Positions 28,001 through 37,115 of a stretch of DNA of 64,000 bases are shown piece by piece. Every line of letters starts with the position of its first letter. Position 1 is the stretch's first letter. This DNA comes from Konateibacter massiliensis (lineage in GTDB: Bacteria; Bacillota; Clostridia; Lachnospirales; Lachnospiraceae): contig NZ_LT860098.1 in assembly GCF_900184995.1 (NCBI RefSeq), positions 749,001-813,000 of the forward strand, given 5' to 3'. Made by a program: the position numbers and the translations under genes. Below the pieces are notes generated by a model, which searched no databases, was not told the origin of the DNA, and worked only from the letters and a program-made list of their open reading frames with translations.

Positions 28001-28285
28001 TTTTTCATATTCTAAAAGAAAAGCACCGCGATGGGCGCAAATTCCCCAGTATCCCATGCCGCAACTGCATGAGCTTTGATTGATTTGCTGTTCCTTATTC
28101 AGGGTAGCCTGCACTCTGTAATTTTTTCTGTTCTCAATTACATCTGCCCCAATTGTAACTTCCTCGCCGCAAACATCCTTCACATGCAGGTTTCTCACAC
28201 ATCCCCTCATTTGAAGCTCATTTGCATGCTGAAAGCTCACATTACTCTGGCAGTATTGTCTGATTGCTTCCCTTGTGATTAACAT
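25082..28285 (-). CDS. SNF2-family DNA helicase/ATPase with SWIM zinc finger
   Basis: 1067 residues. The N-terminal SWIM motif is C-x-C-x7-C-x-H (CSCGMGYWGICAH). A central SNF2_N-associated region is followed by the helicase core: motif I DDMGLGKTLQIIALLL, motif II DEAQYIKN, motif III ALTGTPIENRLSELWSIF, motif V SLKAGGTGLNLTGAD and motif VI QATDRAHRIGQ. It is an ATP-driven translocase on double-stranded DNA, probably remodelling DNA-protein complexes. It sits 21 bases after msrC in the same transcript. Housekeeping versus defence function cannot be told from this context. Confidence 0.93.
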   Translation of the reverse strand: MLITREAIRQYCQSNVSFQHANELQMRGCVRNLHVKDVCGEEVTIGADVIENRKNYRVQATLNKEQQINQSSCSCGMGYWGICAHRGAFLLEYEKQSRQGEIKRVTSKAIQDLIYELSYRNKREAYKEKLAGDIELIPSLKIQDGVQVSFKIGSQKKYVIRSLTEFVDNVENGNYFEYGQKLKFAHDRAAFTEEALKMLDFIIENIENYHHISEVFDYEYYERALRYLPLSESELDKFMELCEDREILITAARQEKGLRLIRKNPDIKVYIEKENKGASIYFEDTNHVLMGTKRIYAVQSDGIYMSSEEYKEEMKPVFHMLTMNGEQRVFLSEDDYNTFCASILPVLSEHCEIEYREMDFQAYMPPATEIEIYLDSPEKNYVTCTIYAKYGGKKYNIFEKFNPIEVYRDVKTECNAYLLGKKYFAGSTKEEEQAFFIKNDDELLFHFLESGISDFQEIGTVFISDNFKGMKVISSPKVSIGVSLESGLLELTLDAGEMPLNQLAGLLDSYKRRKKFYRLKSGEFINLEDSSYSTITELADGLSLTARELKENKIILPQNRALYLDKILRESNEAVEYHRDIYFKNLIKNIKAVEDAEFEIPYTLKSTLREYQKNGYRWLKTLSAYGFGGILADDMGLGKTLQIIALLLSQKEEEKGTSLIVCPASLIYNWESELEKFAPELKTCIVAGMAQERKTLIESFEEYDVLVTSYDLLKRDAAHYNNILFETEIIDEAQYIKNQATQASKAVKAVQAKVKFALTGTPIENRLSELWSIFDYLMPGLLYSYRHFRNEIEAPIVQTNDEVSLKRLQRLISPFVLRRLKPDVLKDLPDKLENTIYSKMEGEQLELYQANVQLLRNSIDSKSDEEFKKNKLQILAELTKLRQLCCDPALYYDAYKGSSAKLEACMDLIENGVEGGHKILLFSQFTTMFDILIKKLDELHIPYFVLTGKTPKARRYQMVEEFNRDNTKVFLISLKAGGTGLNLTGADIVIHYDPWWNVSAQNQATDRAHRIGQKNVVSVFKLITKNSIEEKILNLQEMKKDLADKVISEDEISNITFDKNDLLELLS

Positions 28286-28306
28286 GGAAACACCCTTTCT
28301 GATAAA

Positions 28307-28768
28307 CTATATGATTTCTGACTTCCAGTTACAGCCCTGTTCCAAAATATGAACCAGCTCCTCGAGAATTAATCTGTCCTCTTCCTTAAATCTCGCAAAT
28401 TTAGGGCTGTCGATATCGAGTACACCCACAACCTTTTTGTCTATTATAATCGGCACTACAATTTCAGAATTGGAAGCGCTGTCACAGGCAATATGCCCCG
28501 GAAATTGATGTACATCCTCCACAAGCTGAGTTTTTGCCTCCTGTGCCGCTGTTCCGCACACACCTTTTCCAATCTGGATTCTCGTACATGCCACCTTGCC
28601 CTGAAACGGTCCAAGATAGAGAGTTTCTTCCTTCAAAAGATAAAATCCTGCCCAATTGATTTCATCGAGCGCTTCCCATAGAAATGCAGCGGTATTGCTT
28701 AGGTTTGATACTAAGGGTAGTTCAGGGTCTATGAGGGCTTTCAGTTGAGTGATTGATTCTTTCTGCAT
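28307..28768 (-). CDS. msrC: Free methionine-R-sulfoxide reductase (GAF domain)
   Basis: 153 residues forming one GAF domain. The fRMsr signature is present: NWAGFYLL, LGPFQGKVACTRIQIGKGVCG and HIACDSASNSEIVVPI, supplying the three cysteines used in the catalytic and disulfide relay. It reduces free L-methionine-R-sulfoxide with thioredoxin. It is the first gene of an operon with the SNF2 helicase and the VanX-like lipoprotein. TTAGGAGACAAAT precedes the ATG, and a TATAAT box lies further upstream. Confidence 0.9.
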   Translation of the reverse strand: MQKESITQLKALIDPELPLVSNLSNTAAFLWEALDEINWAGFYLLKEETLYLGPFQGKVACTRIQIGKGVCGTAAQEAKTQLVEDVHQFPGHIACDSASNSEIVVPIIIDKKVVGVLDIDSPKFARFKEEDRLILEELVHILEQGCNWKSEII

Positions 28769-28852
28769 ATTTGTCTCCTAATATTAGTTGTAATATTTTA
28801 TTATATCACAGATAAAAACACTTTTGTTTATGCAAATTAATTTTTCTGGATC

Positions 28853-30769
28853 CTAAAACAAAAACACCGCCGCGCTAAACGGTCCCATCGGAAACGCCAC
28901 CGAGTATTCTCTGCCGTCACATTCCTTCTTCTCCGCCTTAAAGGTCCTTGTCGTCCACTCAGCCGTCCCGCCAAACTGCTTCTCATTGCTGTCTAACAAA
29001 AGCTTCACATTCTTCTTGTAGGGTATTCCGACCCGGTAATCCTTCCACTCTACAGGTGTAAAATTGCAGATAAAGAGCAGATTATTTTTTCCTGTCTCCG
29101 ACCAGCGCACAAAGCTGAAAATGCTTCTCTCCCGGTCATTCGCGTTTATCCACTCAAAGCCGCCCGGCTCCGTATCCCGTTCATACATGGCCGGATATTT
29201 GGTGTACAGCTTTTGCAACTCCTTCTGGTAGTTCCAAAGCTGTTTATGAGGTTCTTCCTTGAGTAAGTGCCAGTCAAGCGCTCTCTTCTCGCTCCACTCC
29301 TGAATCTGACCAAATTCCTGGCCCATAAATAAAAGTTTCTTTCCCGGATGCCCCATCATATAAGTGTAAGCCGTCTTTGCATTTGCAATTTTTTCCTCGT
29401 AATCACCCGGCATTTTGCTCAAAACAGAGCGTTTTAAGTGCACAACCTCATCATGCGATAAAACAAGGATATAATTCTCACTGTAGGCATAGGTCATGGC
29501 AAAGGTCATCAAATTGTGTGCGCCTTTTTTAAAGAGCGGATCAAGCTTAATATATTCTAAAAAGTCGTTCATCCACCCCATATTCCACTTAAACGTAAAG
29601 CCGAGTCCGTCTTCCTCCGTCTTTCCTGTCACCTTCGGCCATGCGGTCGATTCCTCTGCAATCATCATTGTTCCGTGATTTCTTCCGAGCACGACAGAAT
29701 TCAAATGCTTGAAAAACTCCATCGCCTCTAAATTTTTATTCCCGCCAAACTTGTTCGGAATCCATTCACCCGCATTTTTTCCGTAATCTAAGTAGAGCAT
29801 GGAAGCCACAGCGTCCACGCGCAATCCGTCAATATGATAGTGCTCAATCCAAAACAAGGCGTTTGCAATGAGAAAATTTCTCACTTCGTTTTTTCCATAG
29901 TCAAATATCTTTGTTCCCCAGTCGGGATGCTCTCCCTTTCTAGAATCAGCATATTCAAACAGCGGCTCTCCGTCAAAATCTGCAAGTCCGTGCTCGTCTC
30001 TTGGAAAATGCGCCGGAACCCAATCCAGAATGACACCTATCTTATTTTTATGAAAATAATTTATCAGATACATAAAGTCTGCAGGCGTCCCATAGCGCGA
30101 TGTCGGCGCATAATAGCCCGTCACCTGATATCCCCATGAGCCGTCATACGGGTACTCTGCAATTCCCATCAGCTCGACATGGGTGTAACCCATCTCCTTT
30201 ATATAGTCTGTAAGCTCATGCGCCAGCTCCTTATAGTTATAAAAACCGTCCTCGTCCTCCGCCTCGGCATGCTTGCGCCATGAACCCGGATGCACCTCGT
30301 AGATGGAGACCGGCTCTTTTTTCATATCCTTCTGCTCTCGTTTTTTCATCCAGACCTTGTCGCCCCAGCTAAAATTATTGATATTCGTCACAACGGAAGC
30401 ATTTTCCGGACGAAGCTGCGCGTAGTTGGCAAAGGGGTCCGCCTTGTATATCTGCTTTCCTTCCTTTGTCGTGATGAGAAACTTATACATCTGGCCCTCT
30501 AAGGCTCCCTCCACAAAGGCTTCATAAAATCCGATCGGCTCCAACCGTCTCATGGAATTTGCCTGTTTGTCCCAGCCGTTAAAGTCTCCCACGACGCTTA
30601 CCTCTTTTGCATGTGGTGCCCATACCGCAAAATATACACCCTTTTTTCCATCCAGCTCAATTGGATGTGCTCCAAGTTTTTTATAAATCTCATAGTGAGT
30701 TCCCTCACCAAAATAGTATTGATCCAATTCTCCCAGACAAATTTCTGTGTTTTTTCTCGCCTCACTCAT
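28853..30769 (-). CDS. glgB: 1,4-alpha-glucan branching enzyme
   Basis: 638 residues. A CBM48-like N-terminal domain (YFAVWAPHAKEVSVVGDFNGWD) precedes the GH13 barrel, with the catalytic Asp in IDGLRVDAVASMLYLDYG, Glu in MMIAEESTAWPKV and Asp in LVLSHDEVVH, and a C-terminal all-beta domain. It makes alpha-1,6 branches in glycogen. The gene begins 17 bases after the GH13 amylase gene. Both are probably controlled by the TetR regulator at 32239-32817. Confidence 0.96.
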   Translation of the reverse strand: MSEARKNTEICLGELDQYYFGEGTHYEIYKKLGAHPIELDGKKGVYFAVWAPHAKEVSVVGDFNGWDKQANSMRRLEPIGFYEAFVEGALEGQMYKFLITTKEGKQIYKADPFANYAQLRPENASVVTNINNFSWGDKVWMKKREQKDMKKEPVSIYEVHPGSWRKHAEAEDEDGFYNYKELAHELTDYIKEMGYTHVELMGIAEYPYDGSWGYQVTGYYAPTSRYGTPADFMYLINYFHKNKIGVILDWVPAHFPRDEHGLADFDGEPLFEYADSRKGEHPDWGTKIFDYGKNEVRNFLIANALFWIEHYHIDGLRVDAVASMLYLDYGKNAGEWIPNKFGGNKNLEAMEFFKHLNSVVLGRNHGTMMIAEESTAWPKVTGKTEEDGLGFTFKWNMGWMNDFLEYIKLDPLFKKGAHNLMTFAMTYAYSENYILVLSHDEVVHLKRSVLSKMPGDYEEKIANAKTAYTYMMGHPGKKLLFMGQEFGQIQEWSEKRALDWHLLKEEPHKQLWNYQKELQKLYTKYPAMYERDTEPGGFEWINANDRERSIFSFVRWSETGKNNLLFICNFTPVEWKDYRVGIPYKKNVKLLLDSNEKQFGGTAEWTTRTFKAEKKECDGREYSVAFPMGPFSAAVFLF

Positions 30770-30786
30770 GTTAAGTCCCCCTTTGG

Positions 30787-32145
30787 CTACTCTATTCTGA
30801 TAAATACCGCTGAATTAGCTTTTACGCTTACTTGTATTCCATTTCCTTGTATTTCGATTGTTTCACCGGTTTGTGCATTTTTAGCTGTCCTTACCTCTGA
30901 TAGAAAGGTAAGCGGAATATAGACATCTGCCGCATTCTCATCATTGTTTACAAGTGTAATAAGAGCAGCCTTTTCTGTGTATCTCGCAAAAGCATACTGT
31001 CTGTTGGTTAACATAAGTTCTCTGTATCTGCCCGTCAGCACATCCGCATTTTCCTTCTTTACTCTGCCAAGGCTCTTGATAAATTCCGTAAGTTCCCTGT
31101 TATGTCCGGTAAAATTGCGGTCGTTTATGTCAATTCGCGGTCTTAGCGGGTCATCACTGTTATTTTCTTTCTTGCCCTCAATTCCCCATTCCGAGCCATA
31201 ATAAATGGATGGGATTCCCGGCAGTGTGTAAAGCAGTGCATAAACCGGAAACAGATGCGCCTGATTATTCAGTTTGCTTGCCAGACGGTCAACATCATGA
31301 TTGTCCACAAAGGAGTAAAGGACAGCATCTTTGCAAAGTCCGCCATTTTCATCAAACAACCGTTTTATCGTATGGGCAATTTCAAAATAATTATGGTCAT
31401 TATGTCCGGAATATAGGCCCTTGTGCAGCTCATAGTCTGTCACCGAGTGAAGCGTTTCATCATTTGCCCATTTTCCATAGTCTCCGTGAATCACCTCGCC
31501 CATCAGCCAGAAATCCTCTTTTTTCTCCTCCGTAAACCGCCTCATCTCCTTCATGAACTCAAAGGTCAGGCAATCTGCGCAGTCCAGCCTGATACCGTCA
31601 ATGTCAAACTCCTCTATCCAAAACCCGATAACATCCAGCAAATACTGAACAACCGAAGGATTATACAAATTTAAGTTGGCAAGCTCATAGTGTCCTCTCC
31701 ATGCCGAGTAAGAAAAAGAATCTCCATAAGGGGAAGAACCGCCGAAATTTATATCCCTATACCAATCCTTATAAGGGGAAGCCTCCCCTTTTTCCTTTAA
31801 ATCGCGAAAAGCAAAAAAATTCCGCCCTGTGTGATTAAAAACACCATCCACAACAACCTTGATTCCCGCCTCATGAAACACCTTCACAAGTCTCTTAAAA
31901 TCATTGTTATCCCCAAGTCTTCTATCCACTAAGCGATAATCTCTTGTGTCATATCCGTGTGTCTCCGCTTCGAAAAGAGGTCCGATATAGACCGCATCCA
32001 CACCAAGCTCTGTCAGATGAGAAACCCATCCTTCCAACTCCAAGAGCCTGTGTAAAGCCTCCTGAATGTTATTCTCCTTCTCCGCCCCTAATGCTCCCAA
32101 GGGATATATATGATAAAAAACTGCCTCGTTGTACCATTTGCTCAT
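30787..32145 (-). CDS. GH13 alpha-amylase-family enzyme
   Basis: 452 residues without a signal peptide, so cytoplasmic. GH13 motifs: VVVDGVFNHTG (region I), IDGIRLDCADCL with the nucleophile Asp, WLMGEVIHGDY with the acid/base Glu, and SFVDNHDVDRL. It should hydrolyse or transfer alpha-1,4-glucans or maltodextrins. It lies directly upstream of glgB and has AGGAGGCAGC before the start. A palindromic TATACC-ATTC-GGTATA operator lies 15 bases upstream of the start codon. Confidence 0.9.
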   Translation of the reverse strand: MSKWYNEAVFYHIYPLGALGAEKENNIQEALHRLLELEGWVSHLTELGVDAVYIGPLFEAETHGYDTRDYRLVDRRLGDNNDFKRLVKVFHEAGIKVVVDGVFNHTGRNFFAFRDLKEKGEASPYKDWYRDINFGGSSPYGDSFSYSAWRGHYELANLNLYNPSVVQYLLDVIGFWIEEFDIDGIRLDCADCLTFEFMKEMRRFTEEKKEDFWLMGEVIHGDYGKWANDETLHSVTDYELHKGLYSGHNDHNYFEIAHTIKRLFDENGGLCKDAVLYSFVDNHDVDRLASKLNNQAHLFPVYALLYTLPGIPSIYYGSEWGIEGKKENNSDDPLRPRIDINDRNFTGHNRELTEFIKSLGRVKKENADVLTGRYRELMLTNRQYAFARYTEKAALITLVNNDENAADVYIPLTFLSEVRTAKNAQTGETIEIQGNGIQVSVKANSAVFIRIE

Positions 32146-32160
32146 GCTGCCTCCTGTCTA

Positions 32161-32176
32161 TATACCATTCGGTATA
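32161..32176. promoter_or_regulatory. TetR operator upstream of the amylase-glgB operon
   Basis: Perfect palindrome TATACC-ATTC-GGTATA, matching the site in the tetR promoter (TACC-N4-GGTA). Confidence 0.75.
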
Positions 32177-32238
32177 TTGCAAATACTTTTTAAGAAAATC
32201 AGAATGGAATTACACCTTATTTTTTGCGCACCTAATCC

Positions 32239-32817
32239 TCAAGAATAAATTCCATGCATAAATTGATGAACCAGCGTGAAAACCTGCTCATTTGTGATAT
32301 TCAGCTCACCGTCCTCACTCGTTTCCGACACATATAAAATATACCCATTAATCGTTCCGACAAACCCCATTGCAAACTTCTGCTGCCTGCCATTCATATT
32401 TCCAAGCAGCGGCGCAGCATTCTCAAAAATCTCCAGAACAATTCGGTTTAGCTGTGCGATAAAAGGCTTTACCGCTTTATGTGCTTCATTTTCCTTCGCA
32501 TAGTAGGTCAGTGCCAGCATAAAAAAATAAAATTTTCTATGCTTTTTTGCCAATTCTACATACGCTGCCGCCGTCCTATACAGTGTGCCGGGCAAATCGC
32601 CTTCATAGCGACTCTGCGCCTTCATCTCTCGAATGAACTCGCCTCCGTAGCTCTCCAGTATCTCCTTCAAAAGCCCTGTTTTGCTCCCAAAATAATAATA
32701 AAGCGTAGGCTTCGTAATTCCTGCATTTTCTGCAATCTCTTGTACGCCCACGCTGTCATAACCTTTTGTGTAAAACAAATCCAGTGCTTCCTCTAATATC
32801 GTCTCTCTCGTATCCAA
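32239..32817 (-). CDS. TetR-family transcriptional regulator
   Basis: 192 residues. The N-terminal helix-turn-helix is RETILEEALDLFYTKGYDSV and VQEIAENAGITKPTLYYYFG; the rest is a helical ligand-binding domain with no recognised ligand signature. Its promoter spacer contains TACC-AATC-GGTA, and a matching palindrome precedes the amylase gene, so it probably represses itself and the downstream starch/glycogen genes. Which metabolite releases it is unknown. Confidence 0.9.
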   Translation of the reverse strand: MDTRETILEEALDLFYTKGYDSVGVQEIAENAGITKPTLYYYFGSKTGLLKEILESYGGEFIREMKAQSRYEGDLPGTLYRTAAAYVELAKKHRKFYFFMLALTYYAKENEAHKAVKPFIAQLNRIVLEIFENAAPLLGNMNGRQQKFAMGFVGTINGYILYVSETSEDGELNITNEQVFTLVHQFMHGIYS

Positions 32818-32848
32818 CCATTCACCACCCCTTTTGTCTTATATTTTT

Positions 32849-32877
32849 ATTGTACCAATCGGTATATAGAAAGTCAA
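32849..32877 (-). promoter_or_regulatory. tetR promoter with operator in the spacer
   Basis: Minus-strand TTGACT (32872-32877), 17 bases, TACAAT (32849-32854). TACC-AATC-GGTA (32853-32864) overlaps the -10 edge and spacer, the classic repressor position. Confidence 0.75.
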
Positions 32878-32925
32878 CCTTATCTGAAAACAATGGGAGG
32901 TGCACATAATATTTTTTATATCATA

Positions 32926-32970
32926 GAAAAAATCCAGTCAGAATGTTTACCATTCTAACTGGATTTTTTT
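32926..32970 (-). terminator. Terminator after the sugar ABC transporter operon
   Basis: Stem AATCCAGT-x-AGAATG / CATTCT-x-ACTGGATT with one mismatch and A/T runs on both sides. It lies 38 bases after the permease gene end. Confidence 0.88.
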
Positions 32971-33007
32971 GCTATTAAAAAGAATTCTAATTAAAAAATC
33001 TAGTATC

Positions 33008-34162
33008 TTATGCTTCTTTCTTTTTTGTCGTAACATCAAAGATAACTGCCGCAAGCAATACAAGTCCCTTTACTACCTTCTGATAGTTGGCATCCACACC
33101 CATGATATTCATTCCAAGGTTGATAACACCCATCAGGGTTGCACCGATAATAACGCCCGGAACAGTTCCGATACCGCCATATGCAGAGGCACCACCGATA
33201 AAGCAGGAGCCGATTGCATCCATCTCATAGTTGGTTCCGGCTGTCGGGTTTGCGGAGTTAAGTCTTGCTATCGTAATCATTCCGGCAACAGATGCCAGGA
33301 ATGCCATGTTTAAATATGCTTTAAAATATACCATATCCGTATTGATACCGGACAGTCTCGTTGCTTTTTCATTTCCTCCTACCGCGTAGAAATATCTTCC
33401 CGTTGTAGTCTTGGATGTGATATAAGAGTAAATCAAAATAATTACGATTACCCAGATGAGCACGGTCGGAATTCCCTTATGCTGTGAAAGCTTGAAGGTA
33501 AAAGCAAGAATTGCGGCACAGATAACAACTGCCTTTCCTACCATATTTGCAAAGCTCTCCATCTGGTATCCCTTTTTTGCTCTGTTGTTTCTGTTTTTGA
33601 TTTGCAGCACAACATAGATGACACAAGCGATAATACCGGCCAGCATACAGGTAATATTAAAGCCGTTTCCACCGAAGATATCCGGCACATAAGTGTTGAA
33701 CAATTTCAAATAATTATCCGGCATAGGCGCTACCGTAAGTCCGTTTAATATAACGTTGGAAAGTCCCCTAAACACAAACATTCCGGCAAGCGTTACAATA
33801 AACGGCGGTATTCGTTTAAAGGCTATCCAAAAGCCTTGCCAAGCTCCGATTGCAAGCCCCACCAAAAGCATAACGATAATCGCAACCGGCACCGGTACAT
33901 GCTTATTTACCATCAAGGTTCCTCCGATTGCGCCGACAAAGCACACAACCGAACCTATGGAAAGATCAATGTTACCTCCGGTCAAAATACATAACAACAT
34001 GCCTGTCGCCAAGACAAACACATAAGCATTTTGCGCAATCAGGTTATTCACATTGGCAGGAAGCAGCATTTTTCCGCCCGTTCCCACTGTAAATAAGACA
34101 AATACCAATATTAGTATCAATATCATGGTATATTTTTTTAATATTCCTACAACTTTATCCAT
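33008..34162 (-). CDS. mmsB: Multiple-monosaccharide ABC transporter permease
   Basis: 384 residues with about ten membrane helices. The BPD_transp_2 family motif is TGGNIDLSIGSVVCFVGAIGG. A longer loop near the middle is typical of the GguB/MmsB/XylH branch. It forms the membrane channel for a sugar such as xylose, arabinose or galactose. It is the last gene of the transporter operon and starts four bases after the ATPase gene. Confidence 0.9.
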   Translation of the reverse strand: MDKVVGILKKYTMILILILVFVLFTVGTGGKMLLPANVNNLIAQNAYVFVLATGMLLCILTGGNIDLSIGSVVCFVGAIGGTLMVNKHVPVPVAIIVMLLVGLAIGAWQGFWIAFKRIPPFIVTLAGMFVFRGLSNVILNGLTVAPMPDNYLKLFNTYVPDIFGGNGFNITCMLAGIIACVIYVVLQIKNRNNRAKKGYQMESFANMVGKAVVICAAILAFTFKLSQHKGIPTVLIWVIVIILIYSYITSKTTTGRYFYAVGGNEKATRLSGINTDMVYFKAYLNMAFLASVAGMITIARLNSANPTAGTNYEMDAIGSCFIGGASAYGGIGTVPGVIIGATLMGVINLGMNIMGVDANYQKVVKGLVLLAAVIFDVTTKKKEA

Positions 34163-34166
34163 AGTC

Positions 34167-35705
34167 TTACTCTCCCTTACTTGATTTCAAAATATGTGAC
34201 ATAATCCGTTCCTGACTTGCCTCCTCGGCTTCCAGTTCGCCCACGATTCTGCCTTCGTTCATAACATATATCCTATCACACATTCCAAGTACTTCCGGAA
34301 GCTCCGAGGATATCATGATAACCGACTTTCCGGCTGCCACAAGGTCGTTGATAATACAGTAAATTTCATATTTTGCCCCGACATCAATGCCTCGTGTCGG
34401 CTCATCCAAAATCAATATATCCGGATCGGCAAACATCCATTTTGCAAGCAGAACCTTCTGCTGGTTTCCACCGCTTAGGTTTCCTACATTCTGCTCCACG
34501 GTAGGGCATTTTGTATTTAACTTTTCCTTGTATTCCACCGCCACGTTATATTCCTTGTCGATATCGATGATTTGATGACTGCTTACCTCTTTTAGATTTG
34601 CAAGTGTCGTATTGATTCGGATTGGATTAGAGAGGATAAGTCCGTTTCCTTTTCTGTCCTCCGTCACATAGGCAAGCTTTTTATCAATTGCTTCCTTCAC
34701 GTTATGTAATACTACTTCTTCTCCGTTGATTGTAAGGCTTCCCGATATATTTGTGCCATAGCTTTTTCCGAATACACTCATGCCAAGCTCAGTTCTTCCC
34801 GCACCCATCAGTCCGGAAATTCCTACTACCTCACCCTTTTTCACATGGAAGGAAACATTATCTACTACCTTTTTCTCCGTATAAAGCGGGTGATACACTG
34901 TCCAATCCTTTACCTCCATATTGACCTCGCCTATTTTTTGCGCAGTCCGTTTCGGGAAACGGTCAGTCAAATCTCTTCCAACCATGCCCTTTATAATGCG
35001 GTCCTCCGATATGTCATCCTTTTGTTTATCCAGGGTTTCAATCGTAGATCCATCTCTTATAATCGTAATTTTATCTGCGACATAAGAAATTTCATTTAAT
35101 TTATGGGAAATAATAATGGAAGTCATTCCATTTTTCTTAAATTCCAACAATAAATCCAGCAATGCCTTTGAATCAGATTCATTTAAAGATGCTGTCGGTT
35201 CATCCAAAATCAATAGTTTGGCGTTTTTGGCAAGTGCCTTTGCAATCTCAACAAGCTGCTGCTTTCCAACACCGATATTTTTTATTAATGTTCTTGAGGT
35301 TTCTGAAAGTCCGACCTGCCTTAAAAGCTCATCCGCCTTTCCGTATGTTTCATTCCAATCAATCGCCGACTTTTTGCCACGCTCATTTCCTAAAAATATA
35401 TTTTCTCCAATTGTCATATGAGGAATCAGTGCCAACTCCTGATGTATAATGATGATTCCTTGTTCTTCACTATCCTTTATTTTTGTAAACTTACATGTTT
35501 CACCATTATAGATGATGTCTCCCTCGTAAGAACCATAGGGATAAATACCGCTTAATACATTCATCAATGTAGATTTTCCGGCTCCGTTTTCGCCAACCAA
35601 CGCATGAATTTCGCCTTCTTCTACTTTTAAATTCACATTATCAAGAGCTTTTACACCCGGAAAAGTCTTGATTATATTTTTCATTTCTAATATTATTTTA
35701 GCCAA
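34167..35705 (-). CDS. mmsA: Sugar ABC transporter ATP-binding protein (two ATPase domains)
   Basis: 512 residues with two ABC domains. The first has Walker [17 protein letters not shown], signature [15 protein letters not shown] and Walker [13 protein letters not shown]. The second has a degenerate Walker A ([11 protein letters not shown]), signature [14 protein letters not shown] and Walker [13 protein letters not shown], as usual in RbsA/XylG/MglA proteins. It energises sugar import through the permease at 33008. Specificity within pentoses and hexoses is set by the binding protein. Confidence 0.95.
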   Translation of the reverse strand: MAKIILEMKNIIKTFPGVKALDNVNLKVEEGEIHALVGENGAGKSTLMNVLSGIYPYGSYEGDIIYNGETCKFTKIKDSEEQGIIIIHQELALIPHMTIGENIFLGNERGKKSAIDWNETYGKADELLRQVGLSETSRTLIKNIGVGKQQLVEIAKALAKNAKLLILDEPTASLNESDSKALLDLLLEFKKNGMTSIIISHKLNEISYVADKITIIRDGSTIETLDKQKDDISEDRIIKGMVGRDLTDRFPKRTAQKIGEVNMEVKDWTVYHPLYTEKKVVDNVSFHVKKGEVVGISGLMGAGRTELGMSVFGKSYGTNISGSLTINGEEVVLHNVKEAIDKKLAYVTEDRKGNGLILSNPIRINTTLANLKEVSSHQIIDIDKEYNVAVEYKEKLNTKCPTVEQNVGNLSGGNQQKVLLAKWMFADPDILILDEPTRGIDVGAKYEIYCIINDLVAAGKSVIMISSELPEVLGMCDRIYVMNEGRIVGELEAEEASQERIMSHILKSSKGE

Positions 35706-35731
35706 TCCAGCGTCCCTCCAATACTTCTTAA

Positions 35732-35758
35732 ATGGGCTGCTATGTCATAGCAGCCCAT
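35732..35758 (-). promoter_or_regulatory. Intercistronic hairpin between binding protein and ATPase genes
   Basis: An almost perfect palindrome, ATGGGCTGCTATG-T-CATAGCAGCCCAT, without a T-run. Hairpins here in sugar transport operons commonly protect the upstream mRNA, giving excess binding protein. Confidence 0.7.
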
Positions 35759-35770
35759 AAATATTCCGTC

Positions 35771-36928
35771 CTACTGTAAGTCTGCTTCTGTATAGTAACC
35801 GGAGTCAATTAATAATTCTTTATAATTGTCTTTATCTGCAAATACTGGCTCGCAAAGGTAGCTTGGGATAATTCCTGTGCCGTTGTCATAAGACTCTGTA
35901 TCATTAACCGGTGCTGTACTTCCTGTCATGACTGCATCTACCATCTTAACAACCTGTGTAGCTAAATCACGAGTATCTTTGAAGATTGACATAGACTGTT
36001 TTCCAGCAATCATATTCTTTACGTTTGCCATATCGCAATCCTGACCGGTAATAACAGGCCATTCACCTGTGTAGTTTGCATCGAGTGCATTTTCTACACC
36101 AAGAGCAGTTGAGTCATTGGAGCAAAGTACTACGTCTAATTTGGTTCCGTCTGCATAGTAAGAAGAAAGAATTGCTTCCATTCTTGACTGTGCTGTCTCA
36201 GTTGACCAGTTTGCTGTTGCAACATCAGCAAAATCCTTGGAGCCGGATTTAACAACTAATTTACCTGCTTCGATATAAGGATTTAATACATCCATAGCTC
36301 CGCCATAGAAGTAGTTTGCATTGTTATCTCCTGGGTCACCTGTAAAGATTTCCATATTGAACGGACCTGCTGCATTGTCAAGATCAAGAGCATCCACAAT
36401 GTATTCGCCCTGCTTTGTTCCTACCATATAGTTATCAAAAGTTGCATAGTAGCTTACTGCATCAGAGTTCATAATCAGACGGTCATAAGCGATAACAGGA
36501 ATATTTGCGTCCTTTGCAGCCTGTAACGGTGTTCCAAGGGAATTTCCGTCAATAGATGCAACTACTAACAGCTTACAGCCGTTTGAAATCATATTTTCAA
36601 TCTGGGAAACCTGTGTTGCCACGTCGTTACTTGCATACTGAAGGTCAACCTCATAGCCTGCTGCTTCCAGCTGTGCCTTCATGTTCTCGCCATCCTGATT
36701 CCATCTCTGTAAATCCTTGGTTGGCATTGCTACACCTACTAATCCACCTGCTGCCGCTGTATCAGTTGCTGCATCAGTTGTGTCTTTCGTATCCGTCGCT
36801 GTGTCTTGAGTCGTTGTTTCCGTTTGGGTTGAGGATGTCGTCTCTGTAGTTGAGCTGCTTCCGCAACCTGCAAGCATAACGCCTGTTAATGCTGTTGCAA
36901 GAATAACACTGAGTAATCTTTTTTTCAT
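35771..36928 (-). CDS. chvE: Multiple-monosaccharide-binding lipoprotein (ChvE-like)
   Basis: 385 residues. The lipoprotein signal MKKRLLSVILATALTGVMLAGC and a Thr-rich linker precede a periplasmic-binding-protein type I fold (VGVAMPTKDLQRWNQDGENM, YASNDVATQVSQIENMI, IPVIAYDRLI). The close match to ChvE/XylF-type motifs suggests a monosaccharide ligand. It is the first gene of the transporter operon, with GGGAGGTATTTTTAGC before the start. Confidence 0.9.
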   Translation of the reverse strand: MKKRLLSVILATALTGVMLAGCGSSSTTETTSSTQTETTTQDTATDTKDTTDAATDTAAAGGLVGVAMPTKDLQRWNQDGENMKAQLEAAGYEVDLQYASNDVATQVSQIENMISNGCKLLVVASIDGNSLGTPLQAAKDANIPVIAYDRLIMNSDAVSYYATFDNYMVGTKQGEYIVDALDLDNAAGPFNMEIFTGDPGDNNANYFYGGAMDVLNPYIEAGKLVVKSGSKDFADVATANWSTETAQSRMEAILSSYYADGTKLDVVLCSNDSTALGVENALDANYTGEWPVITGQDCDMANVKNMIAGKQSMSIFKDTRDLATQVVKMVDAVMTGSTAPVNDTESYDNGTGIIPSYLCEPVFADKDNYKELLIDSGYYTEADLQ

Positions 36929-37063
36929 GCTAAAAATACCTCCCTAAGTAATGTTGCTTAGTAACCCGGATACCCCTCCGTTGTTACGTTATCTGCTACA
37001 CTTAGACTATATCATGTTCATACTAGCACTTACTTGCCACCTTCTATATATTTTTAACTGGAC

Positions 37064-37100
37064 AAAAGGATAGCACTTTTTCATTTTGTGCTATCCTTTT
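37064..37100 (-). terminator. Terminator after the second sugar-binding protein gene
   Basis: Thirteen-pair stem AAAAGGATAGCAC / GTGCTATCCTTTT with an 11-base loop; the 3' T-run is part of the stem. Confidence 0.75.
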
Positions 37101-37115
37101 GCAAAAATTTCCTGT

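Noticed and set aside
25082-28285. Anti-phage defence island around the SNF2 helicase
   Set aside because: Neighbours are msrC and a VanX-like lipoprotein in a tight operon; no nuclease, methylase or other defence gene is nearby.
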